From positions 1 to 24,944 of the forward strand of contig WTBX01000244.1 of NCBI GenBank assembly GCA_013138855.1: a DNA stretch of 24,944 bases, read 5' to 3'. Under the pieces are notes generated by a model that saw only the letters and a program-made list of their open reading frames with translations, made no database searches and was not told the origin of the DNA. Numbering within the stretch: the stretch's first letter is position 1; each line of letters begins with the position of its first letter. Both the position numbers and the translations under genes were made by a program. Of the stretch, positions 8,052 to 15,960 are shown one piece after another. The stretch comes from Methylococcaceae bacterium (lineage in GTDB: Bacteria > Pseudomonadota > Gammaproteobacteria > Methylococcales > Methylomonadaceae).

Positions 8052-9195
8052 GTTGTTTTGTTAATTGCTGTAAAAGGTTATGTTGTTTTGTGTGTAAATC
8101 CTCACGCAGATGCTGAGGGTTTGTTCCATGAGCAATAATACTGCAAATTGGCTGCCCCTTGTTAATAATTGTATTTTCTTGCGGTAAATCGCAGCAATAG
8201 TTTTGCCATTTCATGGTCTTAGGGATTTTTACCGCTGTCTCTGCGTAGATTATTTGGTAGGCAGTGTAAGGTTTGCTTTTTGATTGTTCGGGAAGTTTTA
8301 GACCTCGGAGGTTTTGATTGATAGCTTGCAAATGCAGTTTGAGTAAATCTGAATGATAGAGTTGCATACTTGCTGGCGGTCTAGGGTTTATTTCTAACAC
8401 ATAGCATTCATTTCTATAGAGGATGAAATCTAAGCTACCTAAACCGCGTAATCCATAGCTTTGAGTGAGTTTATTAACCCAACGTTGTAGGGTTTGCTGA
8501 TGATGTACAGATAGTTCAGCATGATTAATAATGCCTGAAAAAACAAATTGCTGCTGGCTAGATAATGCAATTGTCCATTGTTGATTAAAGCCTATTATTT
8601 CTGCCTGTTTATTATTAGCAATAAATAAGGCTGATAGAGCTTGTCCATCAATATATTGCTGATAATAGTGATTATCGTCCTTGATATTATCGGGTTCTTC
8701 GATTAATTGAATGTTTAAACCGCCTTGACTGTTGAAAGGCTTTTTAAGATATTTTGACTCACCGCTGGAGCGGCTTAAACTGCATTCCCACACAGGAGCG
8801 TGGGAACGATTAGATGTTTTTGTATTGAAATAAACGGCGGGGAAAGAAATATTTAATTGTTGTAAGCGTAGGAAAAAATCACGTTTATCATGTAAGGCTG
8901 CAAATACTTCTGGGGTATTACCTAATAGCCGAAAATGTTCTGCTAAAAAATATAAGCTATCTTGATGAGCCTCAAAACCACTGCCATAAAGACAATATTT
9001 AAATTCACCCTTTAGCGACTCAATAATGGCTTGTATATCTTTAATTGCTAAAGATTCAACCTGATAAAAATCTCTTGCTAAGGTTTGAGTATCGCTATCG
9101 GCAAAGCAGTCTATGACTACGGGTTTTAAGTTAATATCACACGCTGCTTGCGCTAACATTCGTCCTGAATTAGCGATGATAAGAACGGAATCCAC
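8044..9195 (-). CDS. ATP-grasp protein of the H4MPT cluster (orf5 type)
   Basis: 383 residues from the GTG at 9195. The ATP-grasp fold is seen in YLKKPFNSQGGLN (about 149-161, nucleotide-binding lysine and glycine loop) and in the Mg-binding end LEINPRPPASM (about 267-277). Homologues next to mch in methylotrophs ('orf5') are linked genetically to H4MPT synthesis; the exact reaction is not settled to my knowledge. Start choice: the frame is open to another GTG at 9243 inside the Rpn gene, but the decayed copy of this gene at 10055-10151 has an ATG aligned with the GTG at 9195 (MNTIFII against VDSVLII), so 9195 is preferred. About residues 128-146 are encoded by an inserted palindromic repeat, in frame. 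Confidence 0.88.
   Translation of the reverse strand: MDSVLIIANSGRMLAQAACDINLKPVVIDCFADSDTQTLARDFYQVESLAIKDIQAIIESLKGEFKYCLYGSGFEAHQDSLYFLAEHFRLLGNTPEVFAALHDKRDFFLRLQQLNISFPAVYFNTKTSNRSHAPVWECSLSRSSGESKYLKKPFNSQGGLNIQLIEEPDNIKDDNHYYQQYIDGQALSALFIANNKQAEIIGFNQQWTIALSSQQQFVFSGIINHAELSVHHQQTLQRWVNKLTQSYGLRGLGSLDFILYRNECYVLEINPRPPASMQLYHSDLLKLHLQAINQNLRGLKLPEQSKSKPYTAYQIIYAETAVKIPKTMKWQNYCCDLPQENTIINKGQPICSIIAHGTNPQHLREDLHTKQHNLLQQLTKQHD
8762..8808. repeat. Palindromic repeat inserted in frame inside orf5
   Basis: GCATTCCCAC and GTGGGAACG (8782-8808) form a hairpin, followed directly by a second small palindrome CCGCTGGAGCGG (8762-8773). The same CGTTCCCAC...GTGGGAATGC ends recur in the intergenic hairpin at 22714-22739. 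Here the repeat lies in the reading frame and encodes roughly SHAPVWECSLSRSSGE, just before the ATP-grasp lysine loop. Confidence 0.75.
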
Positions 9196-9205
9196 TGAAT
9201 GCTTT

Positions 9206-10024
9206 TTACTCTTTGTTTTGCAAATGTAAAATAATTTCTTCACTCAAGCCAGTAATTTCAGCAATCATTTCGCTAGACAAATTCTTTTTAATCATTGCAG
9301 TCGCGGTGTCTAACTTATTTTTTTCTACACCTTCTGCAATACCTTCAGCGATTCCTTCATCAAAAGTTGTTTGTTTTAACTCTTCAAGATTATATTCATC
9401 AATCATTCGTGCTTTTTCTTTCGGTGAAATATCATCACGTTCAATATGAGAGAAGATTTTTAATACTTCGGGTAAATGATAATGGGTTTCATCAACTTCC
9501 CCATCCAAACTGTCATCAACGGCTTGCATCCATTCTTTTAAGGGTTCAGGTGTATTTTCATTGGCATATTTAGGGCAGAGAAATATGATTTTATGCGGAA
9601 TCGCATTGACATAGTTTCCATTTAAATCACAAGGGTCAAAATGTGTGACTAGCACATCTTTTTTATGCTTATCGCCTGAGGTTAAAACTACAATAGTATA
9701 AACACTTAAATTAGGTCGATAACTAGAGGAGTTTTTTATTTGTTCTAATAAGGCGACACAGTGATAATGTAAAAAGCGGTCGTAATGGTCGATGTGTCGC
9801 TCGTGTTGTATATCAACAATGATGCGATTTTTTTTATCTTCGGCGTATAAATCAAAACGGGGCTGTACTTTTCCGACAGGCGTATCAAAGGTTTTTTCGG
9901 TTTCTACTTTATCTATTTCCAGCGTAATACCTAAGGTATCACGCACAAAACCTGTGAAAATTTCGACATCACAAAAGGCTTTTTTAAAAATAACCCCATA
10001 ACGGAGGGAGGCAACTTGTTTCAT
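9206..10024 (-). CDS. Rpn family recombination-promoting nuclease / putative transposase, copy 1
   Basis: 272 residues. Rpn-family proteins have a PD-(D/E)XK nuclease fold and promote RecA-independent recombination; they are often annotated as PD-(D/E)XK family transposases. Visible: the catalytic-type aspartates D58 in PRFDLYAED and D71 in VDIQHER (with the Gln that replaces Lys in this family), and a C-terminal tail with GIAEGIAEG repeats and a helix-turn-helix-like end typical of the family. A ribosome site (AGGAATTT) lies before the ATG, as in copy 2. The stop is 10 bases before the preferred orf5 start. It is a tandem duplicate of the gene at 10164-10976. Confidence 0.92.
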   Translation of the reverse strand: MKQVASLRYGVIFKKAFCDVEIFTGFVRDTLGITLEIDKVETEKTFDTPVGKVQPRFDLYAEDKKNRIIVDIQHERHIDHYDRFLHYHCVALLEQIKNSSSYRPNLSVYTIVVLTSGDKHKKDVLVTHFDPCDLNGNYVNAIPHKIIFLCPKYANENTPEPLKEWMQAVDDSLDGEVDETHYHLPEVLKIFSHIERDDISPKEKARMIDEYNLEELKQTTFDEGIAEGIAEGVEKNKLDTATAMIKKNLSSEMIAEITGLSEEIILHLQNKE

Positions 10025-10054
10025 ATTAAATTCCTAATTTGTGCTGTTTCTATT

Positions 10055-10151
10055 TAAATCGCTAATTAAAGTTTGAGTATCTCTATCGGCACCGTAATCT
10101 ATTACCACAAGCTGCTTGCGCTATCATTCAAATGATAAATATCGTATTCAT
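10055..10151 (-). pseudogene. Decayed copy of the orf5 5' end between the two Rpn genes
   Basis: Read on the minus strand from the ATG at 10151, the bases encode MNTIFII, then lose about 13 bases, then ATGATAGCGCAAGCAGCTTG matches orf5 codons for MLAQAAC; after another loss of about 17 bases the match continues as VIDYGADRDTQTLISD against orf5 VIDCFADSDTQTLARD. Two deletions break the frame. The fragment covers about the first 40 codons of orf5 and sits directly after Rpn copy 2, exactly as orf5 sits after Rpn copy 1. This shows a tandem duplication whose unit was Rpn plus the orf5 start. Confidence 0.8.
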
Positions 10152-10163
10152 TCTTTACGAAAA

Positions 10164-10976
10164 CTACTTTTTTAATTCTAAAATACGCTCTTCATTCAAA
10201 CCTGTTATTTTAGCAATGGTATTAATGTCAAAACCTTCTTTTAACATGGTGGTTGCCATGGTTAATTTTTCAGTGATCTTTCCCTTTTCTTCTCCCTCTT
10301 TCAACCCATTATCAAATTGAGTTTGTTTAAGTTCTTCGAAGTTATACTCATCAATCATACGTGCTTTTTCTACAGGCGATATATCATCACGTTCTATATG
10401 TGAAAATATTTTTAGAATTTCAGGTAGATGGTACTCAGTCTCATCAACTTGCCCATCTAAGCTATCATCAATCGCGCGCATCCATTCTTTTAAGGGTTCG
10501 GGGGTGTTTTCATTGGCATATTTAGGACAGAGAAAAATGATTTTATGCGGAATCGCATTAATATAGTTTCCCTCTAAATCACAGGGATCAAAATTGGAAA
10601 CTAACACATCTTTTTTATGCTTATCGCCTGAGGTTAAAACTACAATAGTGTAAACGCTTAAATTCGGACGATAACTAGAGGAGTTTTTAATCTGTTCTAA
10701 TAAAGCGACACAGTGATAATGTAAAAAACGATCATAATGGTCAGTGTGACGCTCGTGCTGTATATCGACAATAATGCGATTTTTTTTATCTTCGGCGTAT
10801 AAGTCAAAACGCGGCTGGACTTTACCAACGGGCGTGTCGAAGGTTTTTTCGGTTTCTACTTTATCTATTTCTAAAGTAATGCCTAGCGTATCACGCACAA
10901 AACCTGTGAAAATCTCTACATCACAAAAGGCTTTTTTAAAAATGACTCCGTAGCGGAGCGAGGCGACTTCTTTCAT
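10164..10976 (-). CDS. Rpn family recombination-promoting nuclease / putative transposase, copy 2
   Basis: 270 residues, the same family and catalytic residues as the copy at 9206-10024 (D58, then D71-x-Q). I count about 15 differences in the first 220 residues, only two of them in the first 125, but the last 50 residues have diverged strongly (copy 2 has NGLKEGEEKGKITEK where copy 1 has the GIAEG repeats). DNA of the conserved part differs at many silent positions, so the copies are not recent and the protein has been under selection. The 5' leader keeps the same TTAGGAATTT ribosome site as copy 1. Confidence 0.92.
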   Translation of the reverse strand: MKEVASLRYGVIFKKAFCDVEIFTGFVRDTLGITLEIDKVETEKTFDTPVGKVQPRFDLYAEDKKNRIIVDIQHERHTDHYDRFLHYHCVALLEQIKNSSSYRPNLSVYTIVVLTSGDKHKKDVLVSNFDPCDLEGNYINAIPHKIIFLCPKYANENTPEPLKEWMRAIDDSLDGQVDETEYHLPEILKIFSHIERDDISPVEKARMIDEYNFEELKQTQFDNGLKEGEEKGKITEKLTMATTMLKEGFDINTIAKITGLNEERILELKK

Positions 10977-11022
10977 TTGAAATTCCTAATAAGAATTACG
11001 CTTTTAAAGCTGAACGATGTAC

Positions 11023-11046
11023 AGTGAAAAAACTTGTTTTTTCACT
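11023..11046. repeat. 24-base perfect palindrome, possible terminator of the beta-RFAP synthase gene
   Basis: AGTGAAAAAAC and GTTTTTTCACT form a hairpin 4 bases past the stop of the beta-RFAP synthase gene. The position suits a terminator on the minus strand, although the stem has few G/C pairs. The same hairpin, with the complementary loop, occurs at 20941-20964 between two divergent genes, so it is also a dispersed repeat. Confidence 0.5.
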
Positions 11047-11050
11047 CTTT

Positions 11051-12016
11051 TCACGGATAAGCAGAAACCTCAGCACTATTGTTTGTTGCTTTAGTCATTT
11101 GAAAATAAAGATTTGTCGCGCTATTTCTGCGTTCTAATTCTGTGATTAATTCTTGAGCTTTTAATTCACCTCGCACCGCACAAAAACCTGTAGGCCCCCA
11201 TGAAGTTTGTCCGATAGCAACGGCGCCTTGTTGTTGTAACCATTCCATTTCAGTGGCGACTTCTGGACTGGTAAAAACGCCACCTTGTGCGGCAGAAAAA
11301 TGTTCGCCCACTGATTGTTGTAATTGAGTGATGACATCGCCAAATAATTCAATATCATCTTCTGCAACGGCAGGTAAGCCTTGCATTAATAATAAATAAC
11401 AGAGGCGGGCGGCTTCTTGTTGGGGAAAGGGCGGCAATTCTTTAAAGGCTTGAACTTCTTGTTGTCCGTGTAAACCTTGCCCGCGTTTATCAAACACTAA
11501 AATAAATCGCCAATCATCTGGAATCGTCATTTGTGAAATCATCGGAGGCGTTTTTGTTTTTTCTCCACGACCACCATCGACCACTAGACCACCTTGTTCA
11601 AAAACACCTATACCAATGCCAGAACGTGCGCCTCGGTCACTTAATTGAGCAATGTCTCTAACCGTTAACCCTAAATCATAAAACGCATTCAGAGCCATCC
11701 CAATCGCTAAGGCGAGTTGTGTTCCTGAACCTAAACCTACATGCTCAGGAATTGCGGATTCAAACTCAATATGTAGCTTGCCAGAGACATTTAACACTTC
11801 ACAAAAACGCTTGACTGTTTTTTCGCTACGCTGTGGCGCACAGCCGCTAATCGTTAATTCAGTTGCAGCTGAAAGCGTTAATCGGGTATTAATTTCATTA
11901 AGGGCTACACCAATGCTGCCAAAATGCCGCCCTAGTGAGCCGCTTAAATCCATAAAGCCCATGTGCAGCCTTGCAGGTGCGACGACGGAAACCTTGTTAA
12001 TTGCTTGTTTTTTCAA
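11051..12016 (-). CDS. Beta-ribofuranosylaminobenzene 5'-phosphate synthase (beta-RFAP synthase)
   Basis: 321 residues. The enzyme joins p-aminobenzoate and phosphoribosyl pyrophosphate with loss of CO2, the first dedicated step of methanopterin synthesis. It belongs to the GHMP-kinase-like superfamily: APARLHMGFMDLSGSLGR at about 14-31, and the glycine-rich loop EHVGLGSGTQLALAIG at about 91-106. The start is a TTG at 12016, with GGAT about 7 bases upstream; no ATG fits because the conserved PARLH motif comes so early. It lies 38 bases after a HAD hydrolase gene on the same strand. The cofactor gene orf5 is 1.8 kb further on, separated by the Rpn duplication. Confidence 0.93.
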   Translation of the reverse strand: MKKQAINKVSVVAPARLHMGFMDLSGSLGRHFGSIGVALNEINTRLTLSAATELTISGCAPQRSEKTVKRFCEVLNVSGKLHIEFESAIPEHVGLGSGTQLALAIGMALNAFYDLGLTVRDIAQLSDRGARSGIGIGVFEQGGLVVDGGRGEKTKTPPMISQMTIPDDWRFILVFDKRGQGLHGQQEVQAFKELPPFPQQEAARLCYLLLMQGLPAVAEDDIELFGDVITQLQQSVGEHFSAAQGGVFTSPEVATEMEWLQQQGAVAIGQTSWGPTGFCAVRGELKAQELITELERRNSATNLYFQMTKATNNSAEVSAYP

Positions 12017-12054
12017 AAGATAATCCGATTAGTTTTTGCAAAAAATGGCAAAAA

Positions 12055-12747
12055 TTATACAGCAAGGTTTTTGTTTTTGGGGAGATTCGCTAAGATAATT
12101 TCTGCAACTTCGTTTAAATCATTCAAAACGACATCACAACAGTGACTTAAGGCATTATTTACAGGCGGTTGTGAAGGAATTAATACCTTGATTGCCCCTG
12201 CATTTTTCGCGGCCTCAATCCCTGTTGCAGAGTCTTCTAATACCATACATTTAGCAATAGGCTGTTGCAGTAAATCGGCTGCTTTTAAAAATATATCGGG
12301 AGCGGGTTTTCCTTGTTCTACATGGTCACGCGCAATGATGAGTTTAAATTCATTTTTCAATCCCGCTAAAGCAAGACATTCACGCGCGTTTTTTTCTAAA
12401 CTGTTTGTCGCTAAACAAAAAGGTATCTCATTTTTTTTAATGACCGCGAGCAAATCGTCCAAGCCTTTCATTTTCTCTATGCCATTAAGCTGAACGTCGG
12501 TGTACCAAAAATCTCCGCTCAATTGCTGAAATAAATGCAAATCAAAATCTGCGCCACAATGAGTTAATAAAGCTTGAGTGACGGCTTTAGAATGTAAACC
12601 TGACATTGACAAACAAAAAGCATCGCTAAACGCATAGCCCATTTCTTGACCTGCTTGTTGCCATGCGCGTAAATAAGTGCTTTCGCTGTCCAGCACTAAG
12701 CCATCCATGTCGAAAATAATCGCGGAAAAATTAGTAAAGGTAGACAC
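12055..12747 (-). CDS. HAD-superfamily phosphatase (subfamily IA)
   Basis: 230 residues. HAD motif I is FDMDGLVLDSE (nucleophile D13, acid D15), motif II the LATNS stretch, motif III the lysine in GKPAPDIFLKAA, and motif IV LEDSATGIEAAKNAG. A helical cap of about 60 residues follows motif I, as in beta-phosphoglucomutase and phosphoglycolate phosphatase-like enzymes. The substrate cannot be told from the sequence. The GTG start is 6 bases after the nuclease gene's stop and has no clear ribosome site of its own, so translation is probably coupled. A role in H4MPT synthesis is possible from its place before beta-RFAP synthase but is not shown. Confidence 0.9.
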   Translation of the reverse strand: MSTFTNFSAIIFDMDGLVLDSESTYLRAWQQAGQEMGYAFSDAFCLSMSGLHSKAVTQALLTHCGADFDLHLFQQLSGDFWYTDVQLNGIEKMKGLDDLLAVIKKNEIPFCLATNSLEKNARECLALAGLKNEFKLIIARDHVEQGKPAPDIFLKAADLLQQPIAKCMVLEDSATGIEAAKNAGAIKVLIPSQPPVNNALSHCCDVVLNDLNEVAEIILANLPKNKNLAV

Positions 12748-12753
12748 GATATT

Positions 12754-13644
12754 TTAAAAGCGTGAGGGAATGTTGGCGACTGTCGCTAACTGCCAGCTTT
12801 TAGTATCAACGGTGGCTTCTAGTTTATCTTCGATTTTATCATCTAATTCATGGAAAAAATCTAAGCCTGTGAGTTCTTCAATCTTATCAATACTTACCAC
12901 AAATTTAGCGAGTGATTCATTGCCTTTAACTTTCTGCGGCATTAAAAACGCTAATAATTTAACCTCACCCTTTTTAGGCTTCATCGCATACACTTTATAA
13001 AACGCATCAGGAATTTCTACATTCGAGCCATTTTTTAAATATTTTTTATCACCTGTAAATACCGTCCCCGTAGTCACCCAAATTTCATCGGCTAATTTTG
13101 TAAAATGACCAATTTCAGCCGCTTCTAAACGCTGCCACAATTTGCGATTCAACTTCGGTTTTTGCGGAGTGATATTGGTCATCGTAAACGTTTCTAACTG
13201 CGCCTGTTTGCCATATAAACGGCTAATCGCATAATTAGGAGCCATGTGACCTCTATCATAACCACTACGAAGATAATCATCATGAGTCACTTTATTAAAA
13301 CTGCGCCAATCTTTATTAAAACGTGACGGTCTTTTTAAGCGTTTCGCATTTTTAGGCACTGGTTTAATTTTATAGCTCACCCATAGCGGATTGCCGCGCA
13401 TATCGGAATAACCTACTAAGAATGCATCACTCCTAAAGTTGCGGGTAAAGGTAGATGGGGTCAGCCAGCTTTGCGCTTGTGGAACACCTTGAAAACTATG
13501 CGCCGGACGCGCCATAAAGACTTCATAACCATACCAGCCTGCCGCTAAGGGTATAGAAAACAACAACATTGCAGGTCGCTTAATAACCAGTTTGATAACG
13601 ACTATCGCGAGGCGAATTAAATTTTTATGATTAGTGCTTGCCAT
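12754..13644 (-). CDS. Membrane-anchored DNA/RNA non-specific endonuclease (NUC1 family)
   Basis: 296 residues. The His-Me-finger nuclease motif is complete: D130-R-G-H133 in YDRGHMAPN, with the metal-binding Asn in TNITPQKPKLN (about 157-166). The N-terminus has a hydrophobic region at about 11-40, probably a signal anchor, so the nuclease domain is likely on the periplasmic side. Family members (Serratia nuclease, mitochondrial endonuclease G) cut DNA and RNA without sequence preference using Mg. It is the first gene of the minus-strand run ending with beta-RFAP synthase, divergent from the gene at 13705 across a 60-base gap. Confidence 0.92.
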   Translation of the reverse strand: MASTNHKNLIRLAIVVIKLVIKRPAMLLFSIPLAAGWYGYEVFMARPAHSFQGVPQAQSWLTPSTFTRNFRSDAFLVGYSDMRGNPLWVSYKIKPVPKNAKRLKRPSRFNKDWRSFNKVTHDDYLRSGYDRGHMAPNYAISRLYGKQAQLETFTMTNITPQKPKLNRKLWQRLEAAEIGHFTKLADEIWVTTGTVFTGDKKYLKNGSNVEIPDAFYKVYAMKPKKGEVKLLAFLMPQKVKGNESLAKFVVSIDKIEELTGLDFFHELDDKIEDKLEATVDTKSWQLATVANIPSRF

Positions 13645-13704
13645 AACTTCATTAAGTTGTATAAATTGAAGGTGTCAGATTAACTCAACTATGAGGGTGT
13701 AGCA

Positions 13705-14016
13705 ATGGCAACGATTACAGATCCAGTGATTGAAAGCTGGTATAAAGATGTTGAAAACAACTTGAAGTTTAAAGTGGTCGCCATAGATGAAGATACTGAT
13801 ACGATTGACGTGCAGTATTTTAGCGGAGAAATTGGCGAGTTTGATAAGGAGAGTTGGTATGCCTCAACCTTTGATTATATCGAAGCTCCTGAAGATTGGA
13901 GTGCGCCTTATGGTAATTTAGAAACCGACGATTTAGGTTATTCAGACCCTGACACTCATTTTAAACCCGATAACGCTGATATGAATGTATCGGATATGTT
14001 AGATCAAACAGGTTGA
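13705..14016 (+). CDS. Small acidic protein, DUF6763-like
   Basis: 103 residues, strongly acidic. The N-terminal part (ITDPVIESWYKDVEN, then KFKVVAIDEDTDTIDVQYF) looks like a small beta domain, and the C-terminus (FDYIEAPEDWSAPY, DDLGYSDPD) is a conserved-looking acidic tail. It resembles the gammaproteobacterial DUF6763 family as I remember it; the function is unknown. GAGGG lies 8 bases before the ATG. It is followed after 6 bases by a P-loop gene and then MetA, so the three likely form one transcript. Confidence 0.8.
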   Translation: MATITDPVIESWYKDVENNLKFKVVAIDEDTDTIDVQYFSGEIGEFDKESWYASTFDYIEAPEDWSAPYGNLETDDLGYSDPDTHFKPDNADMNVSDMLDQTG

Positions 14017-14022
14017 CGACAG

Positions 14023-14871
14023 ATGCACATGACGGCAGAGCAGTTTTTAAACTGGGAAAACAAAAGCATTACTTTATTAGCCATGTCTGGCGCGGGTAAA
14101 ACCACGTTGGCAAATAAACTCCCTAAAGATAGATGGTTTCATTATTCGGGTGATTACCGCATCGGCACGAAATATTTAAATGAACCTATTTTAGATAATA
14201 TAAAACGTCAGGCCATAGAAGTGCCATTTTTACGCGATTTATTATTATCCGATTCGATTTATATTTGTAATAACTTGAGTGTTGAGAACCTCGCCCCTGT
14301 TTCCAGTTTTCTAGGCAAACTCGGTAATGCTGATGAAGGCGGTTTATCGTTAGATAGATTTAAACATCGTCAGAAATTACATTTGCAAGCTGAAATTGCT
14401 GCCATGCAAGACGTACCAGAATTTATTCATAAAGCAGAAGATATTTACGGTTATAAACACTTTTTAAATGATGCGGGCGGCAGTGTCTGCGAATTAGACT
14501 CGGTCGAAGTTTTAGAAACACTCGCTAAACACAGTTTAATTATTTATATAAAAATTCCGCCTAAACTGGAACAAACCATTATCGCTAGGGCTAAAACCGA
14601 TCCAAAACCTTTATATTATCGTGAAGAATTTTTAGATGCGCATTTAGAAGAGTTTATGACTTTAAAAGGCTATAGCAACCCTGAGCAAATTTCACCCGAT
14701 GAATTTGTCACATGGGTATTCCCTTGTTTATTTAAATCGCGCTTACCGCGTTATCAAGCGATTGCCGATGAATACGGCTATACCCTAGATGCAGATGATG
14801 TTGCCAGAGTCACAAACGAAGCGGATTTTATTCAACTGATTGCGGATACAATCGCTAAGCAAGCGAGCTAA
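14023..14871 (+). CDS. P-loop ATPase/kinase-like protein next to MetA
   Basis: 282 residues. Walker A is AMSGAGKTT (about 20-28), within a beta-strand-loop-helix start typical of small nucleotide kinases. A hydrophobic strand (HSLIIYIKIP, about 166-175) would fit a following beta strand; no known kinase family is obvious. No membrane segments. A second ATG lies 6 bases into the gene (14029) and is equally possible as the start. The gene lies 6 bases after the DUF6763-like gene and 2 bases before metA, which suggests a functional link with methionine synthesis or its regulation, by context only. Confidence 0.82.
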   Translation: MHMTAEQFLNWENKSITLLAMSGAGKTTLANKLPKDRWFHYSGDYRIGTKYLNEPILDNIKRQAIEVPFLRDLLLSDSIYICNNLSVENLAPVSSFLGKLGNADEGGLSLDRFKHRQKLHLQAEIAAMQDVPEFIHKAEDIYGYKHFLNDAGGSVCELDSVEVLETLAKHSLIIYIKIPPKLEQTIIARAKTDPKPLYYREEFLDAHLEEFMTLKGYSNPEQISPDEFVTWVFPCLFKSRLPRYQAIADEYGYTLDADDVARVTNEADFIQLIADTIAKQAS

Positions 14872-14873
14872 CC

Positions 14874-15950
14874 ATGCCATTAGTAGCACATACGGATTTA
14901 CCTACCTTTAAACGCCTTGCCGATGAGGGCGAAAATATTTTGCCCGCCAAAGTCGCACAACATCAAGATATTCGAGAACTGCATATTGGCTTATTAAATA
15001 TAATGCCTGATGCGGCATTACAAGCAACAGAACGACAATTTATGCGTCTGGTCGGTGCATGTAATCAAATCGCCCAATTTCATGTGCATTTATTTACTAT
15101 CGAGGGTTTAGAGCGCGGCCTTGAGACTCAAGCGCATATAGGTGAATATTATGAAACCTTTGAACAAATCAAACACGATGGTTTAGATGCGTTGATTATC
15201 AGTGGCGCAAATGTCACTCATGCACACTTACAAGATGAACCTTTTTGGCAGCCATTAACGGAAGTATTTGAGTGGGCAAGAAATAATGTCACCTCAACGG
15301 TTTGCTCTTGTCTTGCCACTCATGCACTCATTCAATATCTTTATGGGATAGAGCGCACTCGCTTACCCACAGGAAAACGCTGGGGAGTTTTTTCACATAA
15401 AGTGACCAATAGAGACTTCCCCTTACACCCTTTGGTTGCAGAAAGTAATACCCGCTTTGATGTGCCGCATTCGCGTTTTAATGAAGTTTTTCAAGAAGAC
15501 ATGGAACAACACGGCATTAAAGTCTTAGTGAAAAGTGAAGAAGCGGGCGTACACCTTGCGGTAAGTGAAGACGGATTTAGAATCGTGTATTTTCAAGGTC
15601 ATCCTGAATATGATGACGTGAGTTTATTAAAAGAATATAAACGTGAAGTGCTAATGTTTTTTAGCGGAGAGCGAGAGAATTACCCCCCGATACCGATGCA
15701 TTATTTTTGTGAAGCGGTTATACAAAAATTCAATAGCTACGAACAAGAAGTGATTCAGGCAAAAGCAGACAATCAAACGTTACCCGTTTTTCCAGAAGCA
15801 GAAATATTGCCGTATATTGATAATACATGGCGAGATACCGCAAAAGCGGTATTTAATAACTGGCTAGGAAAAATCTATCAAATAACTAATCAAGATAGAC
15901 GTATTCCTTTTATGAAGGGGGTAGATCCTGACAACCCTTTAAAATTATAA
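14874..15950 (+). CDS. metA: Homoserine O-succinyltransferase (MetA family)
   Basis: 358 residues. The enzyme acylates homoserine as the first committed step of methionine synthesis. It has the glutamine-amidotransferase-like fold of MetA: LLNIMPDAALQATERQFMRL near 40-59, the nucleophile C146 in TVCSCLATHA (aligned with the Cys of E. coli MetA in FVCWAVQA), and the catalytic His/Glu in GHPEYD (H243, E245). Family members use succinyl-CoA or acetyl-CoA; succinyl is the usual assignment for proteobacterial relatives but is not proven here. It is the last gene of a three-gene run and ends 10 bases from the convergent signalling gene. Confidence 0.92.
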   Translation: MPLVAHTDLPTFKRLADEGENILPAKVAQHQDIRELHIGLLNIMPDAALQATERQFMRLVGACNQIAQFHVHLFTIEGLERGLETQAHIGEYYETFEQIKHDGLDALIISGANVTHAHLQDEPFWQPLTEVFEWARNNVTSTVCSCLATHALIQYLYGIERTRLPTGKRWGVFSHKVTNRDFPLHPLVAESNTRFDVPHSRFNEVFQEDMEQHGIKVLVKSEEAGVHLAVSEDGFRIVYFQGHPEYDDVSLLKEYKREVLMFFSGERENYPPIPMHYFCEAVIQKFNSYEQEVIQAKADNQTLPVFPEAEILPYIDNTWRDTAKAVFNNWLGKIYQITNQDRRIPFMKGVDPDNPLKL

Positions 15951-15960
15951 GTCATTGAGC

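Noticed and set aside
9195..9243. Start of orf5 at the upstream GTG (9243)
   Set aside because: The extra 16 codons overlap the end of Rpn copy 1 in another frame, and the fossil copy of orf5 has its ATG aligned with GTG at 9195.
9213..10320. Plus-strand open frames across the Rpn genes
   Set aside because: They are antisense to two conserved Rpn frames and appear in parallel in both copies only because the copies are similar.
11161..11367. Minus-strand 68-codon frame inside the beta-RFAP synthase gene
   Set aside because: It is a different frame of the same strand within a complete, conserved enzyme and has no family-like sequence.
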